DNA of 64,000 nucleotides from Shimia sp040225985. GTDB taxonomy: Bacteria > Pseudomonadota > Alphaproteobacteria > Rhodobacterales > Rhodobacteraceae. The DNA is taken from NCBI RefSeq assembly GCF_040225985.1, contig NZ_JBBPEU010000001.1, positions 62,001 to 126,000 on the forward strand. The letters are read 5' to 3'. The notes below the pieces were generated by a model. The model made no database searches, was not told the DNA's origin, and saw only the letters and a list, made by a program, of their open reading frames with translations. Below, piece by piece: positions 1 through 7,356 of the stretch (position 1 is its first letter; each line of letters starts with the position of its first letter). The position numbers and the translations under genes are program-made.

Positions 1-1016
1 ATCGAAACCGGACAACAGGCCGATCCAGACGTCAAACCATCGGTCGGGTTGGTCCACTCATCTCGTTCTCGGGTGCTCGCAAGGAGGCAATGCACCTGCT
101 TAGTGATGCCGCGCAGGGTGGCGATCCTGTTGAAACAAGACAGACCGCTCGCAAAGCGGAGACCATCGCTAACCTTGCAGACCAATACCTTTCACACCAC
201 GCACAACCAAAGAAACGCACAAAGAGTGTCGTAAACGATATTTCAATGCTAAATGCCATCATCATTCCCGACTTAGGCAATCGCAAAGTTGCCGATGTCG
301 GCCACCACGACATTCAGGCCTTGCACAATCGTTTGCGAGAAACGCCCTACAGGGCAAACCGCACACTCGCACTTCTTTCAAAGATGTTTGCCCTGTCAAT
401 CCGTTGGGGTTGGCGCAACGACAACCCAGCTAAGGGTGTAGAACGTTTTCCTGAGCAACAACGTCATCGCTGGTTATCAGATATAGAGCTGGGCCGCCTC
501 ATTACCGCCCTGAACGAACACCCAAACCAAAGCGCGGCAAACGCCATCCGCCTTCAGCTGCTGACCGGCGCACGCATTGGCGAAGTTCTAACTGCCCAAT
601 GGAGTGACTTCGATCTTTCCCGAGGCCTCTGGGTAAAACCATCCCATCACACAAAGCAGAAACGCACTGAACACTTACCGCTATCCAAAGCGGCTACCAC
701 CTTGCTGCAAGAAATCAAAGATAACGCCGACCCGAGCCATCCATTTGTTTTTCCCGGTAAGAATCCAGGTCAGCCCCTCAAAGAACTTAAACGCTTCTGG
801 CGTAGTATAACCTCGACTGCTGAACTTTCGGATTACCGCATCCATGACAATCGGCACACACACGCCTCACACTTGGTTTCTAGCGGTCTAAGCCTTCCAG
901 TCGTCGGTCGCCTTCTGGGGCACACAAACCCGCTTACGACGCAGAGATACGCGCATCTTGCTGACGATCCATTAAGGGCCGCGGTTGAAATCATGGCAAA
1001 GAAGATGAAGCGATGA
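1..1016 (+). CDS. Tyrosine-type integrase (phage/island type), 5' end outside the window
   Basis: Site-specific tyrosine recombinase that would integrate or excise a mobile element. The frame (first full codon at position 3) is open from the window edge, and the residues before the first internal ATG at 90 (TIGRVGPLISFSGARKEA) match the usual N-terminal arm-binding DUF4102-type domain, so the gene begins upstream and is truncated by the window rather than starting at 90. A central SAM-like core-binding domain is followed by the catalytic domain. The first catalytic Arg is in TGARIGEVL, the HxxR box in IHDNRHTHAS, the late His in LLGHTN and the nucleophile Tyr in TTQRYAHL. All key residues are present, so it is probably active. 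It is the left marker of the accessory region. Its att sites cannot be seen here. Confidence 0.92.
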   Translation, partial: RNRTTGRSRRQTIGRVGPLISFSGARKEAMHLLSDAAQGGDPVETRQTARKAETIANLADQYLSHHAQPKKRTKSVVNDISMLNAIIIPDLGNRKVADVGHHDIQALHNRLRETPYRANRTLALLSKMFALSIRWGWRNDNPAKGVERFPEQQRHRWLSDIELGRLITALNEHPNQSAANAIRLQLLTGARIGEVLTAQWSDFDLSRGLWVKPSHHTKQKRTEHLPLSKAATTLLQEIKDNADPSHPFVFPGKNPGQPLKELKRFWRSITSTAELSDYRIHDNRHTHASHLVSSGLSLPVVGRLLGHTNPLTTQRYAHLADDPLRAAVEIMAKKMKR

Positions 1017-1017
1017 T

Positions 1018-1215
1018 CTACGCTCCGCTGGTCGCTTGGACATTTGACATTTCTACTAGTCTGTCGGCAGTAAATTCTTCGGCCTGCTGCTTCACCGCAT
1101 CGCTTAGCACCCCAAACACACCAGCTCTGAGTTGAGGTTTGGGTTCACCAAGCACTCCATTTTTGGTGAATCTTAGCGAGTTGCTGAGAAGTATCGGGCG
1201 AGTGACGCCCCCATG
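1018..1215 (-). pseudogene. Possible gene remnant convergent with the integrase
   Basis: An open frame of 65 codons ends at TAG 1018-1020, two bases from the integrase stop. It reads like protein (for example FTKNGVLGEPKPQLRAGVFG and QQAEEFTADRLVEM) but has no ATG and is closed upstream by a stop at 1216-1218. Only a GTG in the middle could start it. I do not recognise the family. It may be the 3' end of a gene cut during island rearrangement, or chance. Together with the rest of 1017-1296 no other gene is seen. Confidence 0.25.
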
Positions 1216-1254
1216 TTAGTGAGTTTGACCTAGCTATATTGCTATTGTTGCAGT

Positions 1255-1282
1255 CTCTGGCAGAGCACAAACTCTGCCAGAG
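1255..1282 (-). terminator. Perfect 11-bp hairpin downstream of the outer-membrane protein gene
   Basis: CTCTGGCAGAG and its exact reverse complement CTCTGCCAGAG flank a 6-nt loop (cacaaa). It lies 15 bp past the stop of the leftward gene at 1297 and probably ends that operon. A run of U is lacking on either side, so it is either an atypical terminator or a 3' stabilising hairpin. Confidence 0.5.
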
Positions 1283-1296
1283 GTGATTTCATTTCA

Positions 1297-2103
1297 TCAA
1301 AAGAAGAACTTCACGCCGACATAAGGACCATGTTGTTCGGTGTCATACGCAAAAGCACCACTAGGCAAAGTTGTTGCGTAATCCATACTAAAATAACGAT
1401 ATCCAAAGGTGATCGCGGTTTTCTCCCAGGGTTGATAATCGAACCCGACATTAGCACCAATCTGCAGGTCGTTACCTCCTGCGCCGAAGCCACCTAACTC
1501 AAGAGACGCAATCGTGGTCCAATTGTCATTCAGACGCCACATTCCACGTAACCCGACAACCGGCTCCCACCAGCCTTCATCACCGCCCGCCGTCGGCAGA
1601 ACGCCGATATTGGCCTCTTGTTTCAGGTTGTTATAACGCGCCCCACCTTGCAGATCGAAGGTAAATCGCTGGCGGTTGCTGCCATAGGTACCATCCGCGA
1701 CGCGGTAAGCCCCCATCAGCGCCAACCATTTCTGGCGGACCGTCACGTCAAATGGCGCGCCACCCGGACCGGGCAGATTGCCATCCGCTTCGATGCCCAC
1801 ATAGTTGGCGTCGACAATAAGCCCCCAGTCGCCGTTCCAGGCCTCGTAGCGGCCGGAGGCGGCAAAATCGAGTAGGTCCAGCACGTCCCCCAAATCGAGA
1901 TCGATCGGGACCGAACTCCCATTGATCGTCGAGGTACCTGTCGTGCTTAAAGGAGCGAACATGTAAAGACCGACGGTGTGGCGCCACCCTGCTTCGCTCT
2001 GGCCTTGGGCCGGCATGGATTGGGCGTTTGCCGCCATCGGCGCGAGTTGAACGAGCGCTGCTGTCGATGCGAGCATTAATGCGCGGCGAAAGTGAATTTT
2101 CAT
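1297..2103 (-). CDS. Outer-membrane beta-barrel protein (hypothetical)
   Basis: 268 aa exported protein of unknown function. Residues 1-27 are a clear Sec signal peptide (MKIHFRRALMLASTAALVQL then AANAQ). The mature part alternates polar and aromatic residues, is rich in Gly, Tyr and Trp, and ends in VGVKFFF with a terminal Phe, which is the usual barrel-assembly signature of outer-membrane proteins. A stretch resembling a small porin or OmpW/lipid-A-type barrel runs over most of the length, but no named family is certain. It is the last gene of a leftward run (RHH regulator, sulfatase, barrel, this gene). That suggests it passes the substrate or product of the periplasmic sulfatase, which is inference from position only. 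Confidence 0.7.
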   Translation of the reverse strand: MKIHFRRALMLASTAALVQLAPMAANAQSMPAQGQSEAGWRHTVGLYMFAPLSTTGTSTINGSSVPIDLDLGDVLDLLDFAASGRYEAWNGDWGLIVDANYVGIEADGNLPGPGGAPFDVTVRQKWLALMGAYRVADGTYGSNRQRFTFDLQGGARYNNLKQEANIGVLPTAGGDEGWWEPVVGLRGMWRLNDNWTTIASLELGGFGAGGNDLQIGANVGFDYQPWEKTAITFGYRYFSMDYATTLPSGAFAYDTEQHGPYVGVKFFF

Positions 2104-2180
2104 TGAAGCTTCTCCTTGAGTTGAACCCGAACCCTATAAATGGGAGCGAAGTATTCGAATGTTCTGGTTTTCGGGAGCCG

Positions 2181-2924
2181 TCAGTACTTGACCCGCAGGC
2201 CGACACCTAAGCCCGAGTCGAAACTTCGATCATGGCCCAAGCCGACAAGCAGGTCTCCATAAACAGCGAGCTTGCGACTGACGTTGTAGCCGATCTGTAT
2301 TTCGGCGCTGGCAGCGACGGTGTCGTTGTTCCAGTCATAAGGCACGATCAGATCCAGTTTGGCCCAATAGTCTTGTGCGAAGGGCTGCAATGCGATCAGG
2401 CGCAGCGCTGTTTGGCTGACATCTGTTGAACCGTTGTATGATTCAAAATGCTGGACGAGCGGGATTAACGTGAGGCCAGTTTTGGCGTTTGCAAAGGCAA
2501 CGCCACCAAATGGCGCTAGGGTGTCGGCACCCGACCCGGTACCTTTGGCCGTATCACCCAGATCAAGCGACCATTCCAGACCAATTGCCGTTCGCATCCC
2601 CCATGTTTCGTTCAAGACTGATTCTGAAGGAAAGTAGATGGTCTTCAGGATTACTTTCTCAAAATCCTCTTCCCGAGTTCCGGTAATGTCAGTGGAGTTG
2701 TAGTGCAGCTCGTATTTCAACTTGAGGTCGTCGCGGAGCATGTATGCCCCGTCTATGAAATAACTCTGTCTGTCCACGCCGCCAGAGAGATCTCGGAACT
2801 GGTAACGGAAATCGGTGTTGTTAACAGCGGCCAACGGGTTAGAGGCGTTTTCTTCTGCAACTGCTGGAACGCCTGTTCCGAGGGCCATAACAATTGCCAG
2901 GCTGGATTGTTTTAGTCTATTCAA
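2181..2924 (-). CDS. Outer-membrane beta-barrel protein (hypothetical)
   Basis: 247 aa exported protein. A signal peptide covers about residues 1-23 (ends VPAVAEE). The remainder has amphipathic strands and ends in DSGLGVGLRVKY, a C-terminal aromatic barrel signature. It resembles the phenol-degradation/alpha-barrel style of small transporters, but I do not assign a family. The gene starts 69 bp after the sulfatase stop. That gap holds a CAGGGC/GCCCTG hairpin around 2965-2982, so expression may be partly attenuated relative to the sulfatase. Its last ~20 codons have a degraded copy at 6340-6402, behind the second sulfatase cluster, which shows that a paralogue once existed there. Confidence 0.7.
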   Translation of the reverse strand: MNRLKQSSLAIVMALGTGVPAVAEENASNPLAAVNNTDFRYQFRDLSGGVDRQSYFIDGAYMLRDDLKLKYELHYNSTDITGTREEDFEKVILKTIYFPSESVLNETWGMRTAIGLEWSLDLGDTAKGTGSGADTLAPFGGVAFANAKTGLTLIPLVQHFESYNGSTDVSQTALRLIALQPFAQDYWAKLDLIVPYDWNNDTVAASAEIQIGYNVSRKLAVYGDLLVGLGHDRSFDSGLGVGLRVKY

Positions 2925-2993
2925 GTCAATTCCTAACGCGCGACAAAGATGTCCAGGATACGGACAGGGCCCTAGAGCCCTGCCCAGGTGTTA

Positions 2994-4658
2994 CTATTGT
3001 TCTGGTGACGCCTTGCGGACGAGAAAGGCATCAACTGCAGCTGCGGTTTCCGGGCGGATGTTTTCGATCCCGTCATAAGGCAGGCCGAAGGCCGGTGGTG
3101 TGTCGGGGAACTTCTGCTTTCGTGCCTTGTGACGGGCCAAAATCCGCACAAACTCCTGCCCGCCCCATGCGCCGACCTCAGTCGATACCGAGTATTCCTC
3201 GCGCGTGTCTTGATAGAGGTTGTAGAATTTGGCCACGATCGGATTTTCACCCGGGGGCGGCAGTTTCAGCTTGAGTTGATCCTTGACGATCGCCTTGGGC
3301 TTGTCAGCCGAATAGATGATAACGTGATCGCGGCGCGCTTTGCTTTCATCTGAAAACAAGAGGGCGGCGGATTGGTCCACACCATCCACCAGACGATCGC
3401 GCGGAATGAACTGGTCCGCCCCGGCAAAGCGCGACAAGGTGGTATAAAGGTCTGAGACGTGGATGATGCTGTTCAACAGACCATCCGCCTCGATCATACC
3501 GGGCCAGCGGATAAAGGCATCGACTCGGACACCACCCTCGGTCGTATCAGCTTTGCCGCCGCGGAAGATCATCGGCGTGAATCCTGACTGGGGGGAGTAC
3601 TTAGTGAAATGCCCGTTGTCACCCATCACGACGACGATGGTGTTGTCCGCCACGCCAAGCGCGTCCATCTGTGCAAACAGATCGCCCAGCCACTGGTCCA
3701 GAAGCTGCATCTTGTCAACATAGAGGCCGCCGTTCGCAGACTCCGGCCCACTGCGCCCAGCGCGGGTGTTGTCCAGCGGAATCATCGGCCAATACTGCAG
3801 GAAGAACGGTTTGTCCCCCTGTGCTAGGCGCGCCAGTTCGTCCATCGTCTTGTCCTGAAACGCCTGGTTCATTTCATCGTACTTGGCCGCATTCCAGCGC
3901 TCGCCGCTTTCCATGCGGATTTCGCGGATCGGGCCTCCAGCCTCGCCTTCGATGACCGTCATCATGGCCGAGGCATCCGGACGAAACGCGGCGTCCAGCG
4001 TGTATTTGTCGTCATAATCCTGGATCGCCACCGAGACCTGTTCCTTGATGGCATCATCATTGAAGATGGTCAGTTGGCCCTGTTGGTGCACGGCCATCTG
4101 CGCGTAATCGAACCCTTGGTTCATCGCCCAGCTTTCGGCGATGTCGCCCATGTGCCACTTGCCGACGTGACTGGTGGCATACCCGGCTTGCTTCAGAACT
4201 TCGGCCAAGGTCACTTCGGTTCCGGGCAGGCCAAAACCGGCGATGTCCACCGCCGTGTCCCCCATGCCCATGCGTACCGGAAGGCGCCCGGTCATTTGCG
4301 CGACACGGGTCGGCGTACAGGACGGTTCGGTATACATACGCACCATGCGCAGGGCTTCGTCCGAAAAGTCGTTGATGTTGGGCGTTTCATAGCCCCGGAT
4401 GGCGTTCAGCTCGGGGATACCCATGTCGCCGAACCCTAGATCGTCGATCAATACGCTCACGATGTTCGGGGCTTTGCCGCCGTTTTGTGCACGGAACGAG
4501 GCGAGTCTGGCATCTACAGCGACGTCATCCTCGGCCCATTGCGCGCCGTGTTGCGACAGCAGGATGTAATACTCCGAGTCATGCGTAATCGGTGCGTCTT
4601 CGGCAAACGCGAACTGCGCCGTAGCGCAAAGCGTCGCTGCTAGGAATAGTGTCTTCAT
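2994..4658 (-). CDS. Periplasmic arylsulfatase-type sulfatase A
   Basis: 554 aa alkaline-phosphatase-superfamily sulfatase that hydrolyses sulfate esters; the substrate is unknown. The signal peptide is residues 1-19 (cleaved before EDAP). Metal-binding Asp pair D72-D73 is in LIDDLGFG. C114 in the CTPTR signature (CxPxR) is the cysteine converted to formylglycine, and further sulfatase motifs GKWHMGD and GDNGH follow. GGAGA sits just before the ATG. The family's maturation requires a formylglycine-generating enzyme or anSME; none is encoded in this window, so it must be elsewhere. It is a paralogue of the sulfatase at 7357-9027: both share an extended N-terminus with HDSEY/HDGEY and QHG. The RHH gene 59 bp upstream and the AraC gene beyond it are likely regulators. 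Confidence 0.93.
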   Translation of the reverse strand: MKTLFLAATLCATAQFAFAEDAPITHDSEYYILLSQHGAQWAEDDVAVDARLASFRAQNGGKAPNIVSVLIDDLGFGDMGIPELNAIRGYETPNINDFSDEALRMVRMYTEPSCTPTRVAQMTGRLPVRMGMGDTAVDIAGFGLPGTEVTLAEVLKQAGYATSHVGKWHMGDIAESWAMNQGFDYAQMAVHQQGQLTIFNDDAIKEQVSVAIQDYDDKYTLDAAFRPDASAMMTVIEGEAGGPIREIRMESGERWNAAKYDEMNQAFQDKTMDELARLAQGDKPFFLQYWPMIPLDNTRAGRSGPESANGGLYVDKMQLLDQWLGDLFAQMDALGVADNTIVVVMGDNGHFTKYSPQSGFTPMIFRGGKADTTEGGVRVDAFIRWPGMIEADGLLNSIIHVSDLYTTLSRFAGADQFIPRDRLVDGVDQSAALLFSDESKARRDHVIIYSADKPKAIVKDQLKLKLPPPGENPIVAKFYNLYQDTREEYSVSTEVGAWGGQEFVRILARHKARKQKFPDTPPAFGLPYDGIENIRPETAAAVDAFLVRKASPEQ

Positions 4659-4676
4659 CGGGGTCTCCGTTTTTTT

Positions 4677-4698
4677 GTCGCAAATGCGACGTTTTTTT
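4677..4698 (+). terminator. Small hairpin plus T-run between RHH gene and sulfatase
   Basis: GTCGC-aaat-GCGAC followed by seven T on the + strand, also preceded by a T-run. It sits in the 59-bp gap between the RHH gene and sulfatase A, both transcribed leftward. In the genes' own direction the hairpin is followed by A, so it would not terminate them. It could stop antisense reading or act in the sulfatase leader. Confidence 0.35.
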
Positions 4699-4717
4699 GC
4701 GGGTCGGCTTAGGGAAC

Positions 4718-4918
4718 TTATTGACGGTATCTCTCAAGCCCTTCAGAAATAAGTTGATGGCAGGTCGAAGAGATAGACTGATCCGTTTCATCGGCTAGCC
4801 CTTCCAGCTGTACGCGCTCAGCCTCTGTCAGGAAGGTCACCACGCGTGCGCTGCGCGCGACCTCTTTGGCGACAGGCGGGCGGCCCGCCTTTTTCCTGTT
4901 TATACTCTGCTGTGCCAT
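4718..4918 (-). CDS. Ribbon-helix-helix (CopG-like) small DNA-binding protein
   Basis: 66 aa. A basic N-terminus (INRKKAGRPPVAKE) precedes a short strand (ARVVTFLT) and two helices (EAERVQLEGLADET, SISSTCHQLISEGLERY), the layout of RHH transcriptional repressors and antitoxins. The start is set by ATG 4918-4916 with GGAGGAG just upstream. A long frame continues far upstream, but that part is antisense to the AraC gene and should not be counted. It heads the sulfatase A operon and faces the AraC gene, so it is probably an autoregulator. There is no toxin partner next to it, which argues against a toxin-antitoxin pair. Confidence 0.72.
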   Translation of the reverse strand: MAQQSINRKKAGRPPVAKEVARSARVVTFLTEAERVQLEGLADETDQSISSTCHQLISEGLERYRQ

Positions 4919-5065
4919 CGGCTCCTCCAAAGGTGGCAATGATTGTGTTTGCAGGTAAACTGGCAGCACTGCTTTCTTTACCACATCAAAAATTCGCCAA
5001 TTGTGCAGGCACCTCCGTGTTTTGTTATTTGCCGCCGGGGCAAAATCCGTGAAACATCTGAAACC

Positions 5066-6082
5066 ATGCGGGACGGCCCGCATCTGATGCAGTTTGGGTT
5101 TAGATGCCCCTTGGAAGAGGAATTCACTCTGACGCCACTTGAAGGACACCCGAAAAGAAAAAGCGGCAGCCCCGTTTCCGCTCCCGATCCGATGTCGACG
5201 GTTTTGTCGGACCCAAACATGATTTCGGACATATCGGGCTGGGATCTGGACATTCGCCAGATTGATCGTGGCCCGATGCGCGCCACCGCAGCGGTGCGTC
5301 AGTCCGCCAGTGTAGGCATCCTCAAGTTCAACTTTGATCGGCGTGTTCATCAGACCGGAGAGTCTCCGCAAGGCACAATCACTCTTGGCATACCTTCCCG
5401 AACCGGCCTTCAAAGCTGGCGCGGGAAAGTGATCGACGGCCCAAGTATCCTCGGTTTCGGTGACGGGGACGAATTGTGCGCAGTAAGTGATGCCGGATTT
5501 TCCGGCTTCACCGTTTCCATGTCTAAACCCGAAACTATTGCTTTGGCGGATCGTCTGCAGTTGCCCTTGCAGGACAGCCTTCTTTCCCCGAATGCGATTG
5601 GACTGCAGTCGGCCCACAGAACCGCATTTCTCTGGACCTTGCTGGAGCACCTCGTGTCCACGGACAGTCGCATGACTGCGGCACAGGACCAAGAAATCAT
5701 CGCCGGCTTTCTCGAGGTGGTGTCGGGGGCCGAGGTGTATCAGGACAAGAGCACTCTCCGACAGCGCAATATTGCTGTGAACAAGGCACTGGCCATTATG
5801 CAAGACAACCTGCGCGACACTCTGTTGGTTGCGGAAATCTGTGACATGGCGGGGGTTTCGTGGCGTTCGTTGGATCGCGGCTTCAAAGAACGTTTCGGCA
5901 TTGGGCCCAAGGCTTATTTGATGCGCCTGAAGCTCAGCCGCGTGCGCAGTGAATTGATCGCGCATGGGCATGTCCGCAAAGTCTCTGATATTGCGAATGA
6001 TTGGGGGTTCTGGCACATGGGCCAGTTTGCCAAGGACTATGCCCGGCAATATGGCACGCTGCCGTCCGAGGTCGTCGACTGA
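5066..6082 (+). CDS. AraC-family transcriptional regulator
   Basis: About 338 aa from the first ATG. The C-terminal ~100 residues are a double-HTH AraC domain: first HTH around LLVAEICDMAGVSWRSLDR, second around VSDIANDWGFWHMGQFAKDY, with the family's final segment YGTLPSEV. The N-terminal part (SGWDLDIRQIDRGPMRA onward) looks like an AraC-binding-type sensor domain. The start is uncertain: ATG 5066 is the first in frame, ATG 5192 would begin exactly at the sensor domain, and neither has a good Shine-Dalgarno. It is divergent from the RHH-sulfatase-barrel operon and is the obvious candidate activator, perhaps sensing a sulfated substrate (inference). Confidence 0.87.
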   Translation: MRDGPHLMQFGFRCPLEEEFTLTPLEGHPKRKSGSPVSAPDPMSTVLSDPNMISDISGWDLDIRQIDRGPMRATAAVRQSASVGILKFNFDRRVHQTGESPQGTITLGIPSRTGLQSWRGKVIDGPSILGFGDGDELCAVSDAGFSGFTVSMSKPETIALADRLQLPLQDSLLSPNAIGLQSAHRTAFLWTLLEHLVSTDSRMTAAQDQEIIAGFLEVVSGAEVYQDKSTLRQRNIAVNKALAIMQDNLRDTLLVAEICDMAGVSWRSLDRGFKERFGIGPKAYLMRLKLSRVRSELIAHGHVRKVSDIANDWGFWHMGQFAKDYARQYGTLPSEVVD

Positions 6083-6339
6083 CCCATGTGTTGGTTCGGG
6101 CATGATATTGGGTGCGGTCTGAACAAATAGAGATGTCATGAACGTCAGTCACTAGTTGCGCGCGAAGCGTTTCGGATTTTTTGAGGGTGACCTTTGGATT
6201 ACGAGACTGAAGCAGTCGCGGCTGTTGTGCTTTTGGTGTCAGGAAGACGTGAAACTGGCGGTCCTTCGAAAGTTCGGCCCGCGGCCCGACACGGGCTGTG
6301 GTGTTTGTTAGAGTCTTGACTGGTCGGGCGTGGCCAGTG
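6083..6339. other. Intergenic stretch without a recognised gene
   Basis: Between the AraC stop and the barrel-gene remnant I see no convincing coding frame or RNA. Open frames here are short or antisense. With the remnant at 6340-6402 it looks like degraded sequence left by deletion of a barrel gene. Confidence 0.5.
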
Positions 6340-6402
6340 TTTGATCTTGAGGCCCACGCCCAGGCCTGTGTCAAAATTGCATTCAGGCCCTAAGCCTTTA
6401 TC
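6340..6402 (-). pseudogene. 3' remnant of a second outer-membrane barrel gene
   Basis: Read leftward from 6402 the frame gives DKGLGPECNFDTGLGVGLKI, then K and H. The end of the intact barrel at 2181-2924 is LGHDRSFDSGLGVGLRVKY, so 9 of 12 residues match over FDxGLGVGLxxK. The remnant has no start, lacks the stop at the usual place and is only ~20 codons long. It lies just behind the phosphatase/sulfatase B cluster, in the position the barrel gene holds behind sulfatase A. Confidence 0.6.
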
Positions 6403-6424
6403 CCGAAATCATGAGATAGGGGGC

Positions 6425-7284
6425 TTATTCAAGGTAGCGATCTCGTAGACTTTGAATGTCTGCCTCTGTGAGACCAAGTGCGTCGTGCAAGTATCCTGCA
6501 ACAGATCCATGCGTTGCAGCGATGCTGTCATAAAATGTGCCGAGGTGATCAGGCCGGATACCAAGTGAGGGCCAGACGGCCTCGGGTGTCATGTTGGTGC
6601 CGTTAGCCTTGTTGACCTGATTGGCGATTTCGACGGCCTTTGAGTCTGCTTTCTTTTGAACGTTACTCATCAGGAAGTCGGCCTCGATGTCTTCGCGGGT
6701 GACGCCAAGCGCGCTTAGAACCAGTGCCGTGGCGATGCCGGTGCGGTCCTTGCCGTCCGAGCAGTGCAGCAACACGGCTTCAGCTTCGGGCTGGGCCAGC
6801 AGCACGTTGAAGAGGTTGCGGATATCTGGCGCATAGTTTTGCGGGACCGTGGCAAAGGCTTCGTAAAACAGTGCCTCGGTGTCTTCGGCCCTGGCGGTAC
6901 CGGATTTGATGGCGACGCGCATGTCTTCGATCTCTTGCGCCTCTTGCTCCATCAGAGGGAAGTTGTAGCGAGCGGGCCCTTCGCCTTCGGGCCACTCTGC
7001 CGGGTGTTCGGTGGCTTCGCGCGTGGTTCTAAGGTCGACCACGGTGCTGATGCCCATAGTATCCAGCGTGGCCTTGCCAGCATCGTCGATGGCGTCGATT
7101 TCTCCGGAGCGGATGATTTGGCCCGCGCGTAAGCTGCGCCCGTCTTCGGTCTGAAGCCCGCCGAGGTCACGCGTGTTTAGGACGCCGTTCAGCTCGACGA
7201 TCCGGCTTTCGGATGCCGAGGCGGCGCTCCAGAGACAAAGGTCAGCACCGTAAGAAGCGCGGCGCGCAAGGGGGTCAGGTGCAT
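6425..7284 (-). CDS. Exported tyrosine-protein phosphatase, frameshifted in the signal peptide
   Basis: Y_phosphatase3/DSP-like enzyme acting on phosphoester substrates. The signature HCSDGKDRTG carries the catalytic Cys and Arg. The family N-terminus, NTRDLGG followed by RAGQIIRSGE, is present in frame upstream of the ATG at 7057, so a start at 7057 (210 aa) would truncate the domain. Upstream the correct frame has no start codon. A good signal peptide (MHLTPLRAALLTVLTFVSGA) begins at ATG 7284 but is in another frame. One missing base near 7220-7235 would join the two. This is either a true frameshift that inactivates export or a sequencing error. The gene follows sulfatase B (72-bp gap) in the same direction. 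Confidence 0.8.
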
Positions 7285-7356
7285 GGTACGTTTCCGATTG
7301 GTTCGCTGAAGTGGGGGTGAGCGCCGTGCGAGGGCGCGCACCCGTTTGATTGTGCC

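Noticed and set aside
4718..4918. Toxin-antitoxin module with the RHH protein
   Set aside because: No small toxin-like gene adjoins it; neighbours are a sulfatase and an AraC regulator.
4919..6139. Long leftward open frame (473 codons with the RHH end) across the AraC gene
   Set aside because: It is antisense to a clear AraC protein; only the last 66 codons (4718-4918) have their own ATG, Shine-Dalgarno and a domain.
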